A stretch of 64,000 nucleotides of DNA from Laedolimicola ammoniilytica (GCF_025567165.1 NZ_JAOQKC010000001.1:62001-126000), one strand, 5' to 3'; positions 25,345-34,108 are shown, counted from the stretch's first letter. The notes: generated from the letters alone by a model not told the origin. Numbers and translations: made by a program.

Positions 25345-27264
25345 ATGAAAATAATCAATATTGGAATTCTTGCCCATGTAGACGCTGGAAAGACGACCTT
25401 GACGGAGAGCCTGCTATATGCCAGCGGAGCCATTTCAGAACCGGGGAGCGTCGAAAAAGGGACAACGAGGACGGACACCATGTTTTTGGAGCGGCAGCGT
25501 GGGATTACCATTCAAGCGGCAGTCACTTCCTTCCAGTGGCACAGATGTAAAGTTAACATTGTGGATACGCCCGGCCACATGGATTTTTTGGCGGAGGTGT
25601 ACCGCTCTTTGGCTGTTTTAGATGGGGCCATCTTGGTGATCTCCGCTAAAGATGGCGTGCAGGCCCAGACCCGTATTCTGTTCCATGCCCTGCGGAAAAT
25701 GAACATTCCCACCGTTATCTTTATCAACAAGATCGACCAGGCTGGCGTTGATTTGCAGAGCGTGGTTCAGTCTGTTCGGGATAAGCTCTCCGCCGATATT
25801 ATCATCAAGCAGACGGTGTCGCTGTCCCCGGAAATAGTCCTGGAGGAAAATACCGACATAGAAGCATGGGATGCGGTCATCGAAAATAACGATGAATTAT
25901 TGGAAAAGTATATCGCAGGAGAACCAATCAGCCGGGAAAAACTTGCGCGGGAGGAACAGCAGCGGGTTCAAGACGCCTCCCTGTTCCCAGTCTATCATGG
26001 CAGCGCCAAAAATGGCCTTGGCATTCAACCGTTGATGGATGCGGTGACAGGGCTGTTCCAACCGATTGGGGAACAGGGGGGCGCCGCCCTATGCGGCAGC
26101 GTTTTCAAGGTTGAGTACACCGATTGCGGCCAGCGGCGTGTCTATCTACGGTTATACAGCGGAACGCTGCGCCTGCGGGATACGGTGGCCCTGGCCGGGA
26201 GAGAAAAGCTGAAAATCACAGAGATGCGTATTCCATCCAAAGGGGAAATTGTTCGGACAGACACCGCTTATCAGGGTGAAATTGTTATCCTTCCCAGCGA
26301 CAGCGTGAGGTTAAACGATGTATTAGGGGACCAAACCCGGCTCCCTCGTAAAAGGTGGCGCGAGGACCCCCTCCCCATGCTGCGGACGACGATTGCGCCG
26401 AAAACGGCAGCGCAAAGAGAACGGCTGCTGGACGCTCTTACGCAACTTGCGGATACTGACCCGCTTTTGCGTTGCGAAGTGGATTCCATCACCCATGAGA
26501 TCATTCTTTCTTTTTTGGGCCGGGTGCAGTTGGAGGTTGTTTCCGCTTTGCTGTCGGAAAAATACAAGCTTGAAACAGTGGTAAAGGAACCCTCCGTCAT
26601 TTATATGGAGCGGCCGCTCAAAGCAGCCAGCCACACCATCCATATCGAGGTGCCGCCCAACCCGTTTTGGGCATCCATAGGACTGTCTGTTACACCACTC
26701 TCGCTTGGCTCCGGTGTACAATACGAGAGCCGGGTTTCGCTGGGATACTTGAACCAGAGTTTTCAAAACGCTGTCAGGGATGGTATCCGTTACGGGCTGG
26801 AGCAGGGCTTGTTCGGCTGGAACGTAACGGACTGTAAGATTTGCTTTGAATACGGGCTTTATTACAGTCCGGTCAGCACGCCGGCGGACTTCCGCTCATT
26901 GGCCCCGATTGTATTGGAACAGGCATTGAAGGAATCGGGGACGCAGCTGCTGGAACCTTATCTCTCCTTCATCCTCTATGCGCCCCAGGAATACCTTTCC
27001 AGGGCTTATCATGATGCACCGAAATACTGTGCCACCATCGAAACGGCCCAGGTAAAAAAGGATGAAGTTGTCTTTACTGGCGAGATTCCCGCCCGCTGTA
27101 TACAGGCATACCGTACTGATCTGGCCTTTTACACCAACGGGCGGAGCGTATGCCTTACAGAGCTGAAAGGATATCAGGCCGCTGTCGGTCAGCCGGTCAT
27201 CCAGCCCCGCCGTCCAAACAGCCGCCTGGACAAGGTGCGCCATATGTTTCAGAAGGTAATGTAA
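25345..27264 (+). CDS. tet(W): Tetracycline resistance ribosomal protection protein Tet(W)
   Basis: 639 residues, the exact length of Tet(W). It is an EF-G-like GTPase with G1 AHVDAGKTT (10-18), G2 RGIT, G3 DTPGH and G4 NKID. It binds tetracycline-blocked ribosomes and releases the drug. The N-terminal and central sequence agrees with my memory of Tet(W) almost throughout, and the C-terminus (SRLDKVRHMFQKVM) also fits Tet(W) rather than Tet(O) or Tet(M). A mosaic cannot be fully excluded without alignment. ATG 25345 is preceded by GGGAGG. Expression is controlled by the upstream leader and attenuator. Confidence 0.93.
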   Translation: MKIINIGILAHVDAGKTTLTESLLYASGAISEPGSVEKGTTRTDTMFLERQRGITIQAAVTSFQWHRCKVNIVDTPGHMDFLAEVYRSLAVLDGAILVISAKDGVQAQTRILFHALRKMNIPTVIFINKIDQAGVDLQSVVQSVRDKLSADIIIKQTVSLSPEIVLEENTDIEAWDAVIENNDELLEKYIAGEPISREKLAREEQQRVQDASLFPVYHGSAKNGLGIQPLMDAVTGLFQPIGEQGGAALCGSVFKVEYTDCGQRRVYLRLYSGTLRLRDTVALAGREKLKITEMRIPSKGEIVRTDTAYQGEIVILPSDSVRLNDVLGDQTRLPRKRWREDPLPMLRTTIAPKTAAQRERLLDALTQLADTDPLLRCEVDSITHEIILSFLGRVQLEVVSALLSEKYKLETVVKEPSVIYMERPLKAASHTIHIEVPPNPFWASIGLSVTPLSLGSGVQYESRVSLGYLNQSFQNAVRDGIRYGLEQGLFGWNVTDCKICFEYGLYYSPVSTPADFRSLAPIVLEQALKESGTQLLEPYLSFILYAPQEYLSRAYHDAPKYCATIETAQVKKDEVVFTGEIPARCIQAYRTDLAFYTNGRSVCLTELKGYQAAVGQPVIQPRRPNSRLDKVRHMFQKVM

Positions 27265-27314
27265 AGATACATAATCGTCAAGACGGCAACAATCAGAAGT
27301 TATGGAGGGTAACA

Positions 27315-28082
27315 ATGGAATATAGTAAGGAAGATTTAATGGAAGCAAAAAAGCAAATTTGGGGAGTGGGAGAGAACATGGGAACAGAGGAAAGTAAAAA
27401 AATCTGGGAGGAGAACGCACAATTTTGGGATAATGCAATGGGTGACGAATCTAATGAATTTCACAGAGAGGTAGTGCGTCCCAAAGTAACGGAACTTCTA
27501 TCTCCTAATCCTGCGGATTACATTTTGGATATTGCGTGTGGCAATGGAAATTATTCTTCGTATCTTGCACAAAGAGGCGCTTCGGTTGTCGCTTTTGATT
27601 ACAGCAAAAAAATGATAGAATTGGCTAAAAGACGGCAATCACAATATGCAAAACAAATTGAATTTTGTGTGGCGGATGCGACCGATAGAAAAAGTATATT
27701 AGAATTAAAAAGAAATCGAGCCTTTACGAAAGCAGTTTCTAATATGGCAATTATGGATATTACGGATATTGAACCACTTCTTATGGCTGTTTATGAACTG
27801 TTGCAGGAAAGCGGAATTTTTGTCTTTGCAACGCAACACCCTTGTTTTGTCACGTTGACTGAAAAATATATGACACCGCACAGTTACTATGATATAGCGA
27901 TTGAAGGGCAACCGAAAGAGCAGATTTATTATCATCGTTCCATACAAGATATTTTTAACCTTTGTTTTAGAGCTGGATTTGTCATTGATGGATTTTATGA
28001 AGAATGTTTTAAAACCAACAAAGAAATTCCTATGGTAATGATAGTAAGGCTTAAGAAGGTAAAACGTGATAGCTTAAAATAA
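27315..28082 (+). CDS. Class I SAM-dependent methyltransferase (IME2 cargo)
   Basis: 255 residues from ATG 27315 (GGAGG upstream); an alternative start is ATG 27378 (MGTEESKKIWEEN). Motif I ILDIACGNGNYSSYLA and motif II VAFDYSKKMI identify the SAM-binding fold; the layout is that of small-molecule or UbiE-like methyltransferases. The substrate is unknown. It lies 50 nt downstream of tet(W) and is distinctly AT-rich, so it came separately. The first 15 residues (MEYSKEDLMEAKKQI) look like the end of a different upstream gene fused in frame, which favours the internal start. Confidence 0.8.
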   Translation: MEYSKEDLMEAKKQIWGVGENMGTEESKKIWEENAQFWDNAMGDESNEFHREVVRPKVTELLSPNPADYILDIACGNGNYSSYLAQRGASVVAFDYSKKMIELAKRRQSQYAKQIEFCVADATDRKSILELKRNRAFTKAVSNMAIMDITDIEPLLMAVYELLQESGIFVFATQHPCFVTLTEKYMTPHSYYDIAIEGQPKEQIYYHRSIQDIFNLCFRAGFVIDGFYEECFKTNKEIPMVMIVRLKKVKRDSLK

Positions 28083-28119
28083 ATTCAAGTTTGTCGGGTA
28101 AATAGCAAACCCAGCCGAG

Positions 28120-28164
28120 CCAGTCAACGGTCAAGATGAACGGCGCATATGCGCAGCCGTTGAC
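28120..28164. repeat. Inverted repeat shared with IME1
   Basis: GTCAACGG (28123-28130) and CCGTTGAC (28157-28164) flank an inner GCGCATATGCGC palindrome. CCAGTCAACGGTC (28120-28132) is the exact reverse complement of a sequence in the IME1 terminator (19366-19378). It separates cargo from the regulatory and mobilization genes. Confidence 0.65.
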
Positions 28165-28253
28165 AGCCCCGCCCGCCTTTGCTGGTAGGCAATCAAGGGG
28201 CGACAGCAAGAAGTGCCACCGCCCCGCACTATTATTCAGAAAGGGGAATTTCC

Positions 28254-28676
28254 ATGACCGACCAGATAGCCTATCAAGAATATATCCAGCGCAGGTACAA
28301 CGCCTTTTGCAAGACTGTTATCCGCTGTGCCGCCTTGGACAAGATTTTGAAGCTTAAACGGCAATGGGAACGGCAAGTTTCCCTTGACTATCTGATGAAC
28401 GAGAAGTTTGTCCAGTTTGCCGCGTCGGAGCCGGACGAGGAATACCCATTTACCGTCTGCGGTCAGACCGTCCTGCTCTGCAACGCCGCCCTTGCCGACG
28501 CGATCTCTGTTTTGCCGGAGCAGACGCGGGAAGAAATCCTGCGCTATTACTTTCTGCGCCAGCCGCAGCGCGTGATCGGCGCGTGTATTGGCCGGTCACG
28601 CAGCACAGCGGGGCGGCATATCCAGCTTGCCTTGCAGCGGCTACGCGAAGAAATGGGGGTGAGCCGGTATGAGTAG
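28254..28676 (+). CDS. Sigma-70-like regulatory protein (region 4 HTH)
   Basis: 140 residues from ATG 28254 (AAGGGG upstream). The C-terminal half resembles sigma region 4 (LPEQTREEILRYYFLRQPQRVIG, then GRSRSTAGRHIQLALQRLREE). Such truncated sigma-like proteins are standard companions of Tn916/Tn1549-type and IME regulatory modules. It overlaps the next gene by 8 nt and probably controls IME2 mobility or its own cluster. Confidence 0.75.
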   Translation: MTDQIAYQEYIQRRYNAFCKTVIRCAALDKILKLKRQWERQVSLDYLMNEKFVQFAASEPDEEYPFTVCGQTVLLCNAALADAISVLPEQTREEILRYYFLRQPQRVIGACIGRSRSTAGRHIQLALQRLREEMGVSRYE

Positions 28677-28881
28677 ACTTCTCCCCTATGAAACAATCCT
28701 CAAAGCCCGTGAGGGCGACCCAGAAGCCGTGAACGCTGTCCTGCTCCACTACGCCGGATATATCCGCTATTTCTCAAAAGTGAACGGGCAGGTCAACGCC
28801 GAGGTGGAGGACTATGTAAAGCAGCGGTTAATTGACTGTCAATTCAAGTTCCGGCTTGACGAACCACCGGACAAGTCATAA
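28669..28881 (+). CDS. Small helix-turn-helix regulator (HTH_16-like)
   Basis: 70 residues. The start MSRLLPYETILKAREGDPEAVNAVL fits the conjugative-transposon HTH_16 family that accompanies a sigma-like protein in Tn916 relatives. The end is acidic. It overlaps the sigma-like gene, so they are one unit. Confidence 0.75.
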   Translation: MSRLLPYETILKAREGDPEAVNAVLLHYAGYIRYFSKVNGQVNAEVEDYVKQRLIDCQFKFRLDEPPDKS

Positions 28882-29431
28882 AAACTGAATACCAGCCGCC
28901 ACCGACGCGGCCAGCGAAAGCAGTAAGTCTTGAAAAAGATTTACTGCTTTTTTTGTTGTCCGGCTCCGCTCCCGGCCATTTTGCCCCCTGCCGGTTGTAG
29001 TAGTAAGCGAGGAGGGAATTTTTCTGCCCTGGTGTTTGGCATTTGGAGCATTTACCCGTAGTAGAGGGCAAAGAGAAAGGATTTCTCCAACACCGGGTAG
29101 AAACCACTGCGTCCGGTGTCATTTTAGCGAAAGCGGGCAGGAATGCCCTTTACAGGATTAGTAGTAGCAGAAAAAGAGAAACAAACTTTTGTGGTTGCAG
29201 TTTTCCAAAAAAGTGGCGGACGGAAGTGAGAGAAAGTTTGCAGTCACGGAGAGCAAGTATCGACCAGTGTACCAAATTTCGCTTTTCGCTCATTTGTCCC
29301 CCGGTCAGATACTTGTTGGGGTTGCCACCCCAAACCCGCCTTTTGCGGCTTGCGCCGCTGAAAAAACTTGCCCCAATACTTGTGTTTTAGATAAAAATTG
29401 TCCGTTGCAGTTTGAAAGGAGTTGAGCCACC
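28882..29431. other. Non-coding region upstream of mobC, candidate oriT of IME2
   Basis: 550 nt without a convincing gene. Near the mobC end, CAAGTATCGACC (29254-29265) pairs with GGTCAGATACTTG (29303-29315) across 37 nt, directly followed by a perfect hairpin TTGGGGT-TGCC-ACCCCAA (29316-29333) and then GCGGCTTGCGCCGC. Large imperfect inverted repeat plus hairpin next to mobC/relaxase genes is the usual oriT layout. TAGTAGTA repeats occur three times at 28999-29175. Confidence 0.55.
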
Positions 29432-29833
29432 ATGCCACACAAAACCTACAACACCCCCAAGCGGAAATGTGTTGTCAAGACCCGTCTGACCGAGGACGAG
29501 CGCAGAGCCTTTGAGGACAAATGCGCCGCCCTCTCCATGAGCCAGTCCGAGTATATCCGGCAAGCCGTTTTTTACAGCCGGATTTCTCCTGTTATCCGGG
29601 TGACTGCCCACAGCGAAGAAATGCTCACCGCCATATCTTCCCTTGTGGCGCAGTACGGGAAAATCGGCAGCAACCTGAACCAGATCGCCCGGTATCTCAA
29701 CGAATACGGCGCACCCTACAACGCCCTGTCCAGTGAGGTGAGAGCCGCTGTTTCCGACCTTGCCGCCCTCAAATTCGAGGTGCTGAAAGTGATAGGTGAA
29801 GCCTATGGCAACGATCAAGCATATCAGCTCTAA
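29432..29833 (+). CDS. mobC: MobC-family relaxosome protein
   Basis: 133 residues with AAAGGAG upstream. A basic N-terminus and ribbon-helix-helix region (KTRLTEDERRAFEDKCAALSMSQSEYIRQA) lead to the MobC signature GKIGSNLNQIARYLNEYG. MobC proteins open oriT for the relaxase. The 3' end overlaps the relaxase start by 29 nt. Confidence 0.9.
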   Translation: MPHKTYNTPKRKCVVKTRLTEDERRAFEDKCAALSMSQSEYIRQAVFYSRISPVIRVTAHSEEMLTAISSLVAQYGKIGSNLNQIARYLNEYGAPYNALSSEVRAAVSDLAALKFEVLKVIGEAYGNDQAYQL

Positions 29834-31418
29834 AAATGCCGACTACGGAGCCGCCGAAGCCTATCTCACCTTTGAGCATGACGAGTTTACCATGAAACCC
29901 ACCCTTGATGAAGCCGGGCGGCTCATTCCCCGGCAGGACTACCGGCTGGACACGCTGAACTGCGGGGAGGAAGATTTTGCCCTGTCATGTATCCGGGCAA
30001 ATCTGCGGTACGGCAAGAACAGCAAACGGGAGGACATCAAGAGCCACCACTATATCATCAGCTTTGACCCACGGGACGCAGCCGACAATGGCCTGACCGT
30101 AGACCGGGCGCAGGCGTTGGGGCTGGCCTACTGCAAAGAGCATTTTCCCGGACACCAAGCCCTTGTCTGTACCCACCCGGACGGGCACAACCATAGCGGC
30201 AATATCCATGTGCATATTGTCATCAACAGTCTGCGGATTGCCGAGGTGGAGCGCAAGCCCTACATGGACAGGGCAAGCGACACCAGAGCCGGGAACAAGC
30301 ACCGCTGTACCGCAGCCGCCATGCGGTATTTCCGCAGCGAAGTCATGGAGATGTGCCACCGGGAGGGGCTTTACCAGATCGACCTCTTGAACGGCAGCCG
30401 AAACAAAGTGACCGAGCGTGAATACTGGGCGAAGCGCAAGGGGCAAGCCAAGCTGGACAAGGAAAACGCTGTGCTGCTTGCCGAGGGTATCGCACCCCGA
30501 CAGACCAAGTTTGAAACCGACAAAGGCCGTTTGCGGCAGACCATACGCCAAGCCCTTGCCACCGCCGCCAGCTTTGACGAGTTTTCCGCTCTCCTGTTGC
30601 GGGAGGGCGTGACCGTTAAGGAGAGCCGGGGGCGGCTGTCCTATCTCACGCCGGACAGAACAAAGCCCATCACCGCCCGGAAGCTGGGGACGGACTTCGA
30701 CAAGGCCGCTGTCCTTGCTGTTTTCCAGCAGAACGCCCATAGAGCAGCCGCAAAGATGCAGGACAGACAGGAACACCAGCCGCAGCTTACTAAGGGCATA
30801 CAGCGGACAAAACCCGCCCAAATCACCCCGAACCCTGACAGCCCGCAGCGGCTTGTAGATATAGCCGCCAAGCGAGCCGAGGGAAAAGGTATCGGTTATG
30901 AGCGTTGGGCAAAAACCTTTAACCTCAAACAGATGGCAAAGACCATGAATTTCCTTTCCGAGCATGGTTTTGCCAGCCCCGAAGAAGTGGACACAGCTTT
31001 GGAAGCCGCCATTTCCGGGCAGCACGCCGCCGGAGAAAAGCTGAAAGAACTGGAATCCAGAATCACCGCCAACAAGGAACTCATGCACCAGATCAGCGTT
31101 TACCGCAGAACCAAGCCCGCCCATGACGGGCTGAAAACTGCCAAGAAGCCGGAACGATACCGGGAAGCGTTTCATGCAGACCTGACGCTGTATGAAGCGG
31201 CGGTGCGGTATTTTCGGCAACAGGGCTTAAAGAAGCTGCCCGCCGTTTCCAAGCTGCAAGCGGAAAATGAAGCCCTGATTTCCGAGAAAAACGGGATTTA
31301 CACCGAGTACCGGGAGCAGAAAGCCAGAGCCGCCGAGCTGCAAAAGGTCAAATCCAACCTTGCCGCCATGCTCCGGCAGGAACGGACAAAAGAGGTGCGT
31401 CGGGATTGGGAGCGGTAA
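29805..31418 (+). CDS. Relaxase/mobilization nuclease of IME2
   Basis: 537 residues. ATG 29805 is preferred (AGGTGA upstream) over ATG 29796. The relaxase domain has the N-terminal KHISSKN strand, an HxExD-like histidine region (KSHHYIISFDP) and the metal-binding HNHSGNIHVHIVINS. The C-terminal half is a long charged helical region. It nicks the IME2 oriT and leads the strand into a helper channel. It is different from the MobL-type relaxase of IME1 and from the ICE relaxase at 63286. Confidence 0.9.
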   Translation: MATIKHISSKNADYGAAEAYLTFEHDEFTMKPTLDEAGRLIPRQDYRLDTLNCGEEDFALSCIRANLRYGKNSKREDIKSHHYIISFDPRDAADNGLTVDRAQALGLAYCKEHFPGHQALVCTHPDGHNHSGNIHVHIVINSLRIAEVERKPYMDRASDTRAGNKHRCTAAAMRYFRSEVMEMCHREGLYQIDLLNGSRNKVTEREYWAKRKGQAKLDKENAVLLAEGIAPRQTKFETDKGRLRQTIRQALATAASFDEFSALLLREGVTVKESRGRLSYLTPDRTKPITARKLGTDFDKAAVLAVFQQNAHRAAAKMQDRQEHQPQLTKGIQRTKPAQITPNPDSPQRLVDIAAKRAEGKGIGYERWAKTFNLKQMAKTMNFLSEHGFASPEEVDTALEAAISGQHAAGEKLKELESRITANKELMHQISVYRRTKPAHDGLKTAKKPERYREAFHADLTLYEAAVRYFRQQGLKKLPAVSKLQAENEALISEKNGIYTEYREQKARAAELQKVKSNLAAMLRQERTKEVRRDWER

Positions 31419-31506
31419 GGGTGTTCCGTTTTGTTCCACCCCTACCCGGAAAGGGGGTTCCATTTTGGACACCCCTTTGCTATGGGAAATTGACCACTGA
31501 ACTCCA

Positions 31507-31624
31507 CCCCGAAATGATACCGAAACCGCACAAAAGCGTTCCCTATATCTGACCCTATCCGCAATACCACCTGCCTTTTTCAAGGGGCATACAGAGAGGA
31601 AAATCCCCGAAAATGACACCGAAA
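31507..31624 (+). repeat. Direct repeats upstream of the IME2 replication genes
   Basis: CCCCGAAATGATACCGAAA (31507-31525) and CCCCGAAAATGACACCGAAA (31605-31624) are near-identical, in the 265-nt interval between the relaxase and replication genes. The start of the interval also has paired GTTCC-ATTTTG-like blocks. They may be initiator or regulator sites. Confidence 0.5.
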
Positions 31625-31683
31625 TCATACACCAAACGCCGCCTATCCGGTTACATCGATAGAAACGGCAGAAAGGAGCCGCC

Positions 31684-31854
31684 ATGCCGAGAATGAGCAA
31701 GAAGCGCAAGGAAGAATGGGCGTTCTTCCTCAATGAGCGCAACCGTATCACCTACAATCCTCTTTGCCGCAAGTGCCGCCGCACCTGCAAGCAGAGTTTC
31801 CGGGCTATGATCATCGAGTGCCCGCCGTTTCGCTCCAAGCGGGCGAAGCCATGA
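31684..31854 (+). CDS. Small cysteine-rich basic protein
   Basis: 56 residues, AAAGGAG before ATG 31684. It is very basic, with CRKCRRTCKQ in the middle and one later Cys, resembling the short Cys-rich proteins encoded just before RepA_N genes in clostridial elements. A zinc- or nucleic-acid-binding role is possible. It overlaps the repA start (ATGA). Confidence 0.65.
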   Translation: MPRMSKKRKEEWAFFLNERNRITYNPLCRKCRRTCKQSFRAMIIECPPFRSKRAKP

Positions 31855-32612
31855 AGCCGGACAACACGCAGGAAACCATTTATGTAGGGCTGGACACAGG
31901 CTTGCCGCCCTACCTGCCATATCCCCGGTTCCTGCTGAAAATGGACATTTCCCAGACCGCCAAGCTGCTCTATGCGCTGCTGTTAGACCGCACCACCCTG
32001 TCACAGCGGAACGGCTGGCAGGACGATCAGGGCAGGACATTCATTGTCTATCCCATAGCGGAGATTGCCGAAATGCTGGATAAGGGGCAGACCGCCATCA
32101 AAGCCGCCTTGAACGAACTGGACGCAGCCGGACTTCTGGAACGGAAACGGGCGGGATTTTCCGCAGCCAACCGCCTGTATGTGAAGCTGCCGCCATTAGT
32201 TCGGATTTCCGACCCTATGACAGTCGGAAAAGCGACCCTCATAAGTGCGGAAAACCGACCTACTGATGGTCGGAAAAGCGACCTTATGACGGTCGGAAAA
32301 CCGACCCCTAACAACCTTACTATAAACAACCTGATAGAAAACCAAACAATGGGAGTGAGTGGAGAGCCGCACAAACCGTTTGGCAGATATGAGAATGTTT
32401 TTCTGACCGAAGCCGAGTATGCAGAACTGAAAGCCGAGTTCCCGGACAGACTGGAACGGCTCATTGAGGAAATGAGCCGCTACCTTGCCGCCAACGGGAG
32501 AACCTACCAGAACTATGCCGCCGCCCTGCGGATATGGGCAGAGAATGACAAAAAGGACGCCCCGAAACAGGGTGTCCCGGACTACACCTGCAAGGAGGGA
32601 GAAAGTTTATGA
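31851..32612 (+). CDS. repA: RepA_N-type replication initiator of IME2
   Basis: 253 residues. The N-terminal domain (about 20-120) follows the RepA_N pattern closely: YPRFLLKMDISQTAKLLYALLLDR, NGWQDDQGRTFIVY, then NELDAAGLLERKRAGF. The middle (about 117-152) is low complexity and encoded by five DNA repeats (32199-32306), the position where RepA_N replicons keep their origin. The C-terminal domain (about 180-253) is host-specific in this family. It suggests that the excised circle can replicate. It overlaps the next gene by 4 nt. Confidence 0.88.
   Translation: MKPDNTQETIYVGLDTGLPPYLPYPRFLLKMDISQTAKLLYALLLDRTTLSQRNGWQDDQGRTFIVYPIAEIAEMLDKGQTAIKAALNELDAAGLLERKRAGFSAANRLYVKLPPLVRISDPMTVGKATLISAENRPTDGRKSDLMTVGKPTPNNLTINNLIENQTMGVSGEPHKPFGRYENVFLTEAEYAELKAEFPDRLERLIEEMSRYLAANGRTYQNYAAALRIWAENDKKDAPKQGVPDYTCKEGESL
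32199..32306 (+). repeat. Five iteron-like repeats inside repA of IME2
   Basis: Units at 32199, 32223, 32245, 32269 and 32292 are 22-24 bp apart (two helical turns), consensus GTCGGAAAA(G/C)CGACC, each itself a dyad. This is a candidate replication origin within the initiator gene. Confidence 0.7.
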
Positions 32613-33442
32613 ACAAAATCGAGAATATCAATCTGCTGCCGGATACCGAGCCGGACAGCGGCGACTACACAGGCGAGGACGGTTTGCTGTACTGCGGAAA
32701 ATGCCGCAAGCCCAAAGAAGCCTATTTCCCAGAGGGCAAGACGCTTTTCGGGCTTGACCGCCACCCGGCAGAGTGCGACTGCCAGAGGGCGCAGCGGATT
32801 GAGCGTGAAGCCGCCGAACAGCAGCGCAGACACCTTGACACCGTAGAGGACTTGAAACGCCGGGGATTTTCCGATACCGCCATGCGGGACTGGACTTTTG
32901 AAAACGACAACGGCAGGAACCCCCAGACCGCCGTTGCCCGGTTCTATGCGGAGCATTGGGACACCATGCAGGCCGAGAACATCGGTTATCTCTTTTGGGG
33001 CGGTGTGGGAACCGGCAAAAGCTACCTTGCGGGCTGTATCGCAAACGCCCTGATGGAGCAGAAAATCCCTGTCCGCATGACGAACTTTGCCGCTATCCTC
33101 AATGACCTTGCCGCCAGCTTCGAGGGCAGGAACGAATACATTTCCCGGCTTTGCCGCTATCCGCTGCTTATCCTTGATGATTTTGGCATGGAGCGTGACA
33201 CCGCCTACGGGCTGGAACAGGTTTACAGCGTGATAGACAGCCGATACCGCAGCCGCAGGCCGCTGATCGTCACCACCAACCTGACCTTGCAGCAAATCCA
33301 GAACCCAACCGACACCGCCTATGCCCGTATCTATGACCGGCTGCTGGAAATGTGCGCCCCTGTCCGTTTTACGGGCGGCAACTTCCGCAGGGAAACCGCA
33401 CAAGCCAAGCTGGAACGGCTGAAAAATCTGATGAATGAGTGA
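32609..33442 (+). CDS. DnaC/IstB-like ATP-binding protein (helicase loader)
   Basis: 277 residues. A Cys-containing N-terminal region (CGKCRKPKEAYF, HPAECDCQ) may bind zinc. The AAA+ domain has Walker A GGVGTGKSYLA (about 131-141) and Walker B LLILDDFGMERD, as in DnaC-type helicase loaders. With RepA it forms a replication pair. It is coupled to repA (overlap ATGA-type). Confidence 0.88.
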   Translation: MNKIENINLLPDTEPDSGDYTGEDGLLYCGKCRKPKEAYFPEGKTLFGLDRHPAECDCQRAQRIEREAAEQQRRHLDTVEDLKRRGFSDTAMRDWTFENDNGRNPQTAVARFYAEHWDTMQAENIGYLFWGGVGTGKSYLAGCIANALMEQKIPVRMTNFAAILNDLAASFEGRNEYISRLCRYPLLILDDFGMERDTAYGLEQVYSVIDSRYRSRRPLIVTTNLTLQQIQNPTDTAYARIYDRLLEMCAPVRFTGGNFRRETAQAKLERLKNLMNE

Positions 33443-33454
33443 AAGGAGTAGCCT

Positions 33455-33649
33455 ATGGCAGATTACGAACAGACCACAAAAACCAATCCCCGCCGCCCCG
33501 ACTGCGTGACGAAAATCCGCATGGGCAACTCTGTCCTTGTGGTGTCCGGCTATTTCAAGCAGGACAGCACCGAAACTGCCATCGACAAAATGGAAAAAGT
33601 GCTGCAAGCCGAAGCCGCTGCTACACAGAAGCCGACTTATCCGGCATGA
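33455..33649 (+). CDS. TnpW-like small transposon protein
   Basis: 64 residues, AAAGGAG upstream. The core TKIRMGNSVLVVSGYFKQDSTETAIDKMEKVL matches the TnpW-type small proteins of clostridial mobilizable transposons. It occupies the same place relative to replication genes as in IME1. Confidence 0.7.
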   Translation: MADYEQTTKTNPRRPDCVTKIRMGNSVLVVSGYFKQDSTETAIDKMEKVLQAEAAATQKPTYPA

Positions 33650-33664
33650 GCCGGGGGCATGGAA

Positions 33665-33694
33665 AAAGCGGCCATGCTTTGACATGGCCGCTTT
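33665..33694. terminator. Bidirectional terminator after the IME2 mob-rep operon
   Basis: AAAGCGGCCATG and CATGGCCGCTTT form a 12-bp perfect stem with a 6-nt loop. A/T runs on both sides allow use by the operon from the left and the DUF4180 gene from the right. Confidence 0.8.
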
Positions 33695-33739
33695 CGCGTT
33701 GGGTTAATACACAACTATCCGATATGGGGATTTTATCCA

Positions 33740-34108
33740 CTAAATGCTTTGACTTATTTTTTGAATTGCTTCTTCCTTTGTTGCAACAAAGAACACATCT
33801 TTCCCTTTATTGCTTTCAAAGATAAAGTCTTTCAGCGGCTTGCTGGTGTAATGTGAAAAATCCCCGTATATAGCGATTTTTCCACCGTAATTGATAAACT
33901 TTTGAAGAATTTCTCCCGCCAAGCCGCTGCTCAAAATGAAGAAATCTTCAATGATGTTCTTTTTATCCACGACAATATACTTTGTGCCTGCTTCGTATTT
34001 GGCAGACATAAGCAAATCAAGCGCAGAATCGACATCAGTAATAATCATGCTGTCACTTGATACGGCAACCGCAATTCCGTTGCCACAATCAATTTTTTCA
34101 AACTTCAT
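33740..34108 (-). CDS. DUF4180-family protein
   Basis: 122 residues on the minus strand, the only gene of IME2 against the others. The sequence (GNGIAVAVSSDSMIITDVDSALDLL; ILQKFINYGGKIAIYGDFS; DVFFVATKEEAI) fits DUF4180, which has an STAS-like alpha/beta look and no known function. GGAGGTAC precedes the ATG. AT-rich codon use suggests a later acquisition between the replication operon and the recombinase. Confidence 0.75.
   Translation of the reverse strand: MKFEKIDCGNGIAVAVSSDSMIITDVDSALDLLMSAKYEAGTKYIVVDKKNIIEDFFILSSGLAGEILQKFINYGGKIAIYGDFSHYTSKPLKDFIFESNKGKDVFFVATKEEAIQKISQSI

Noticed and set aside
26000..27264. Mosaic tet gene (tet(O/W) type)
   Set aside because: The C-terminal residues fit Tet(W) as I remember it and no composition break is visible; an alignment would be needed to claim a mosaic.
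32199..32306. CRISPR array
   Set aside because: Repeat units are 15-16 bp with only 6-9 nt between them, lie inside repA, and no cas genes are present.
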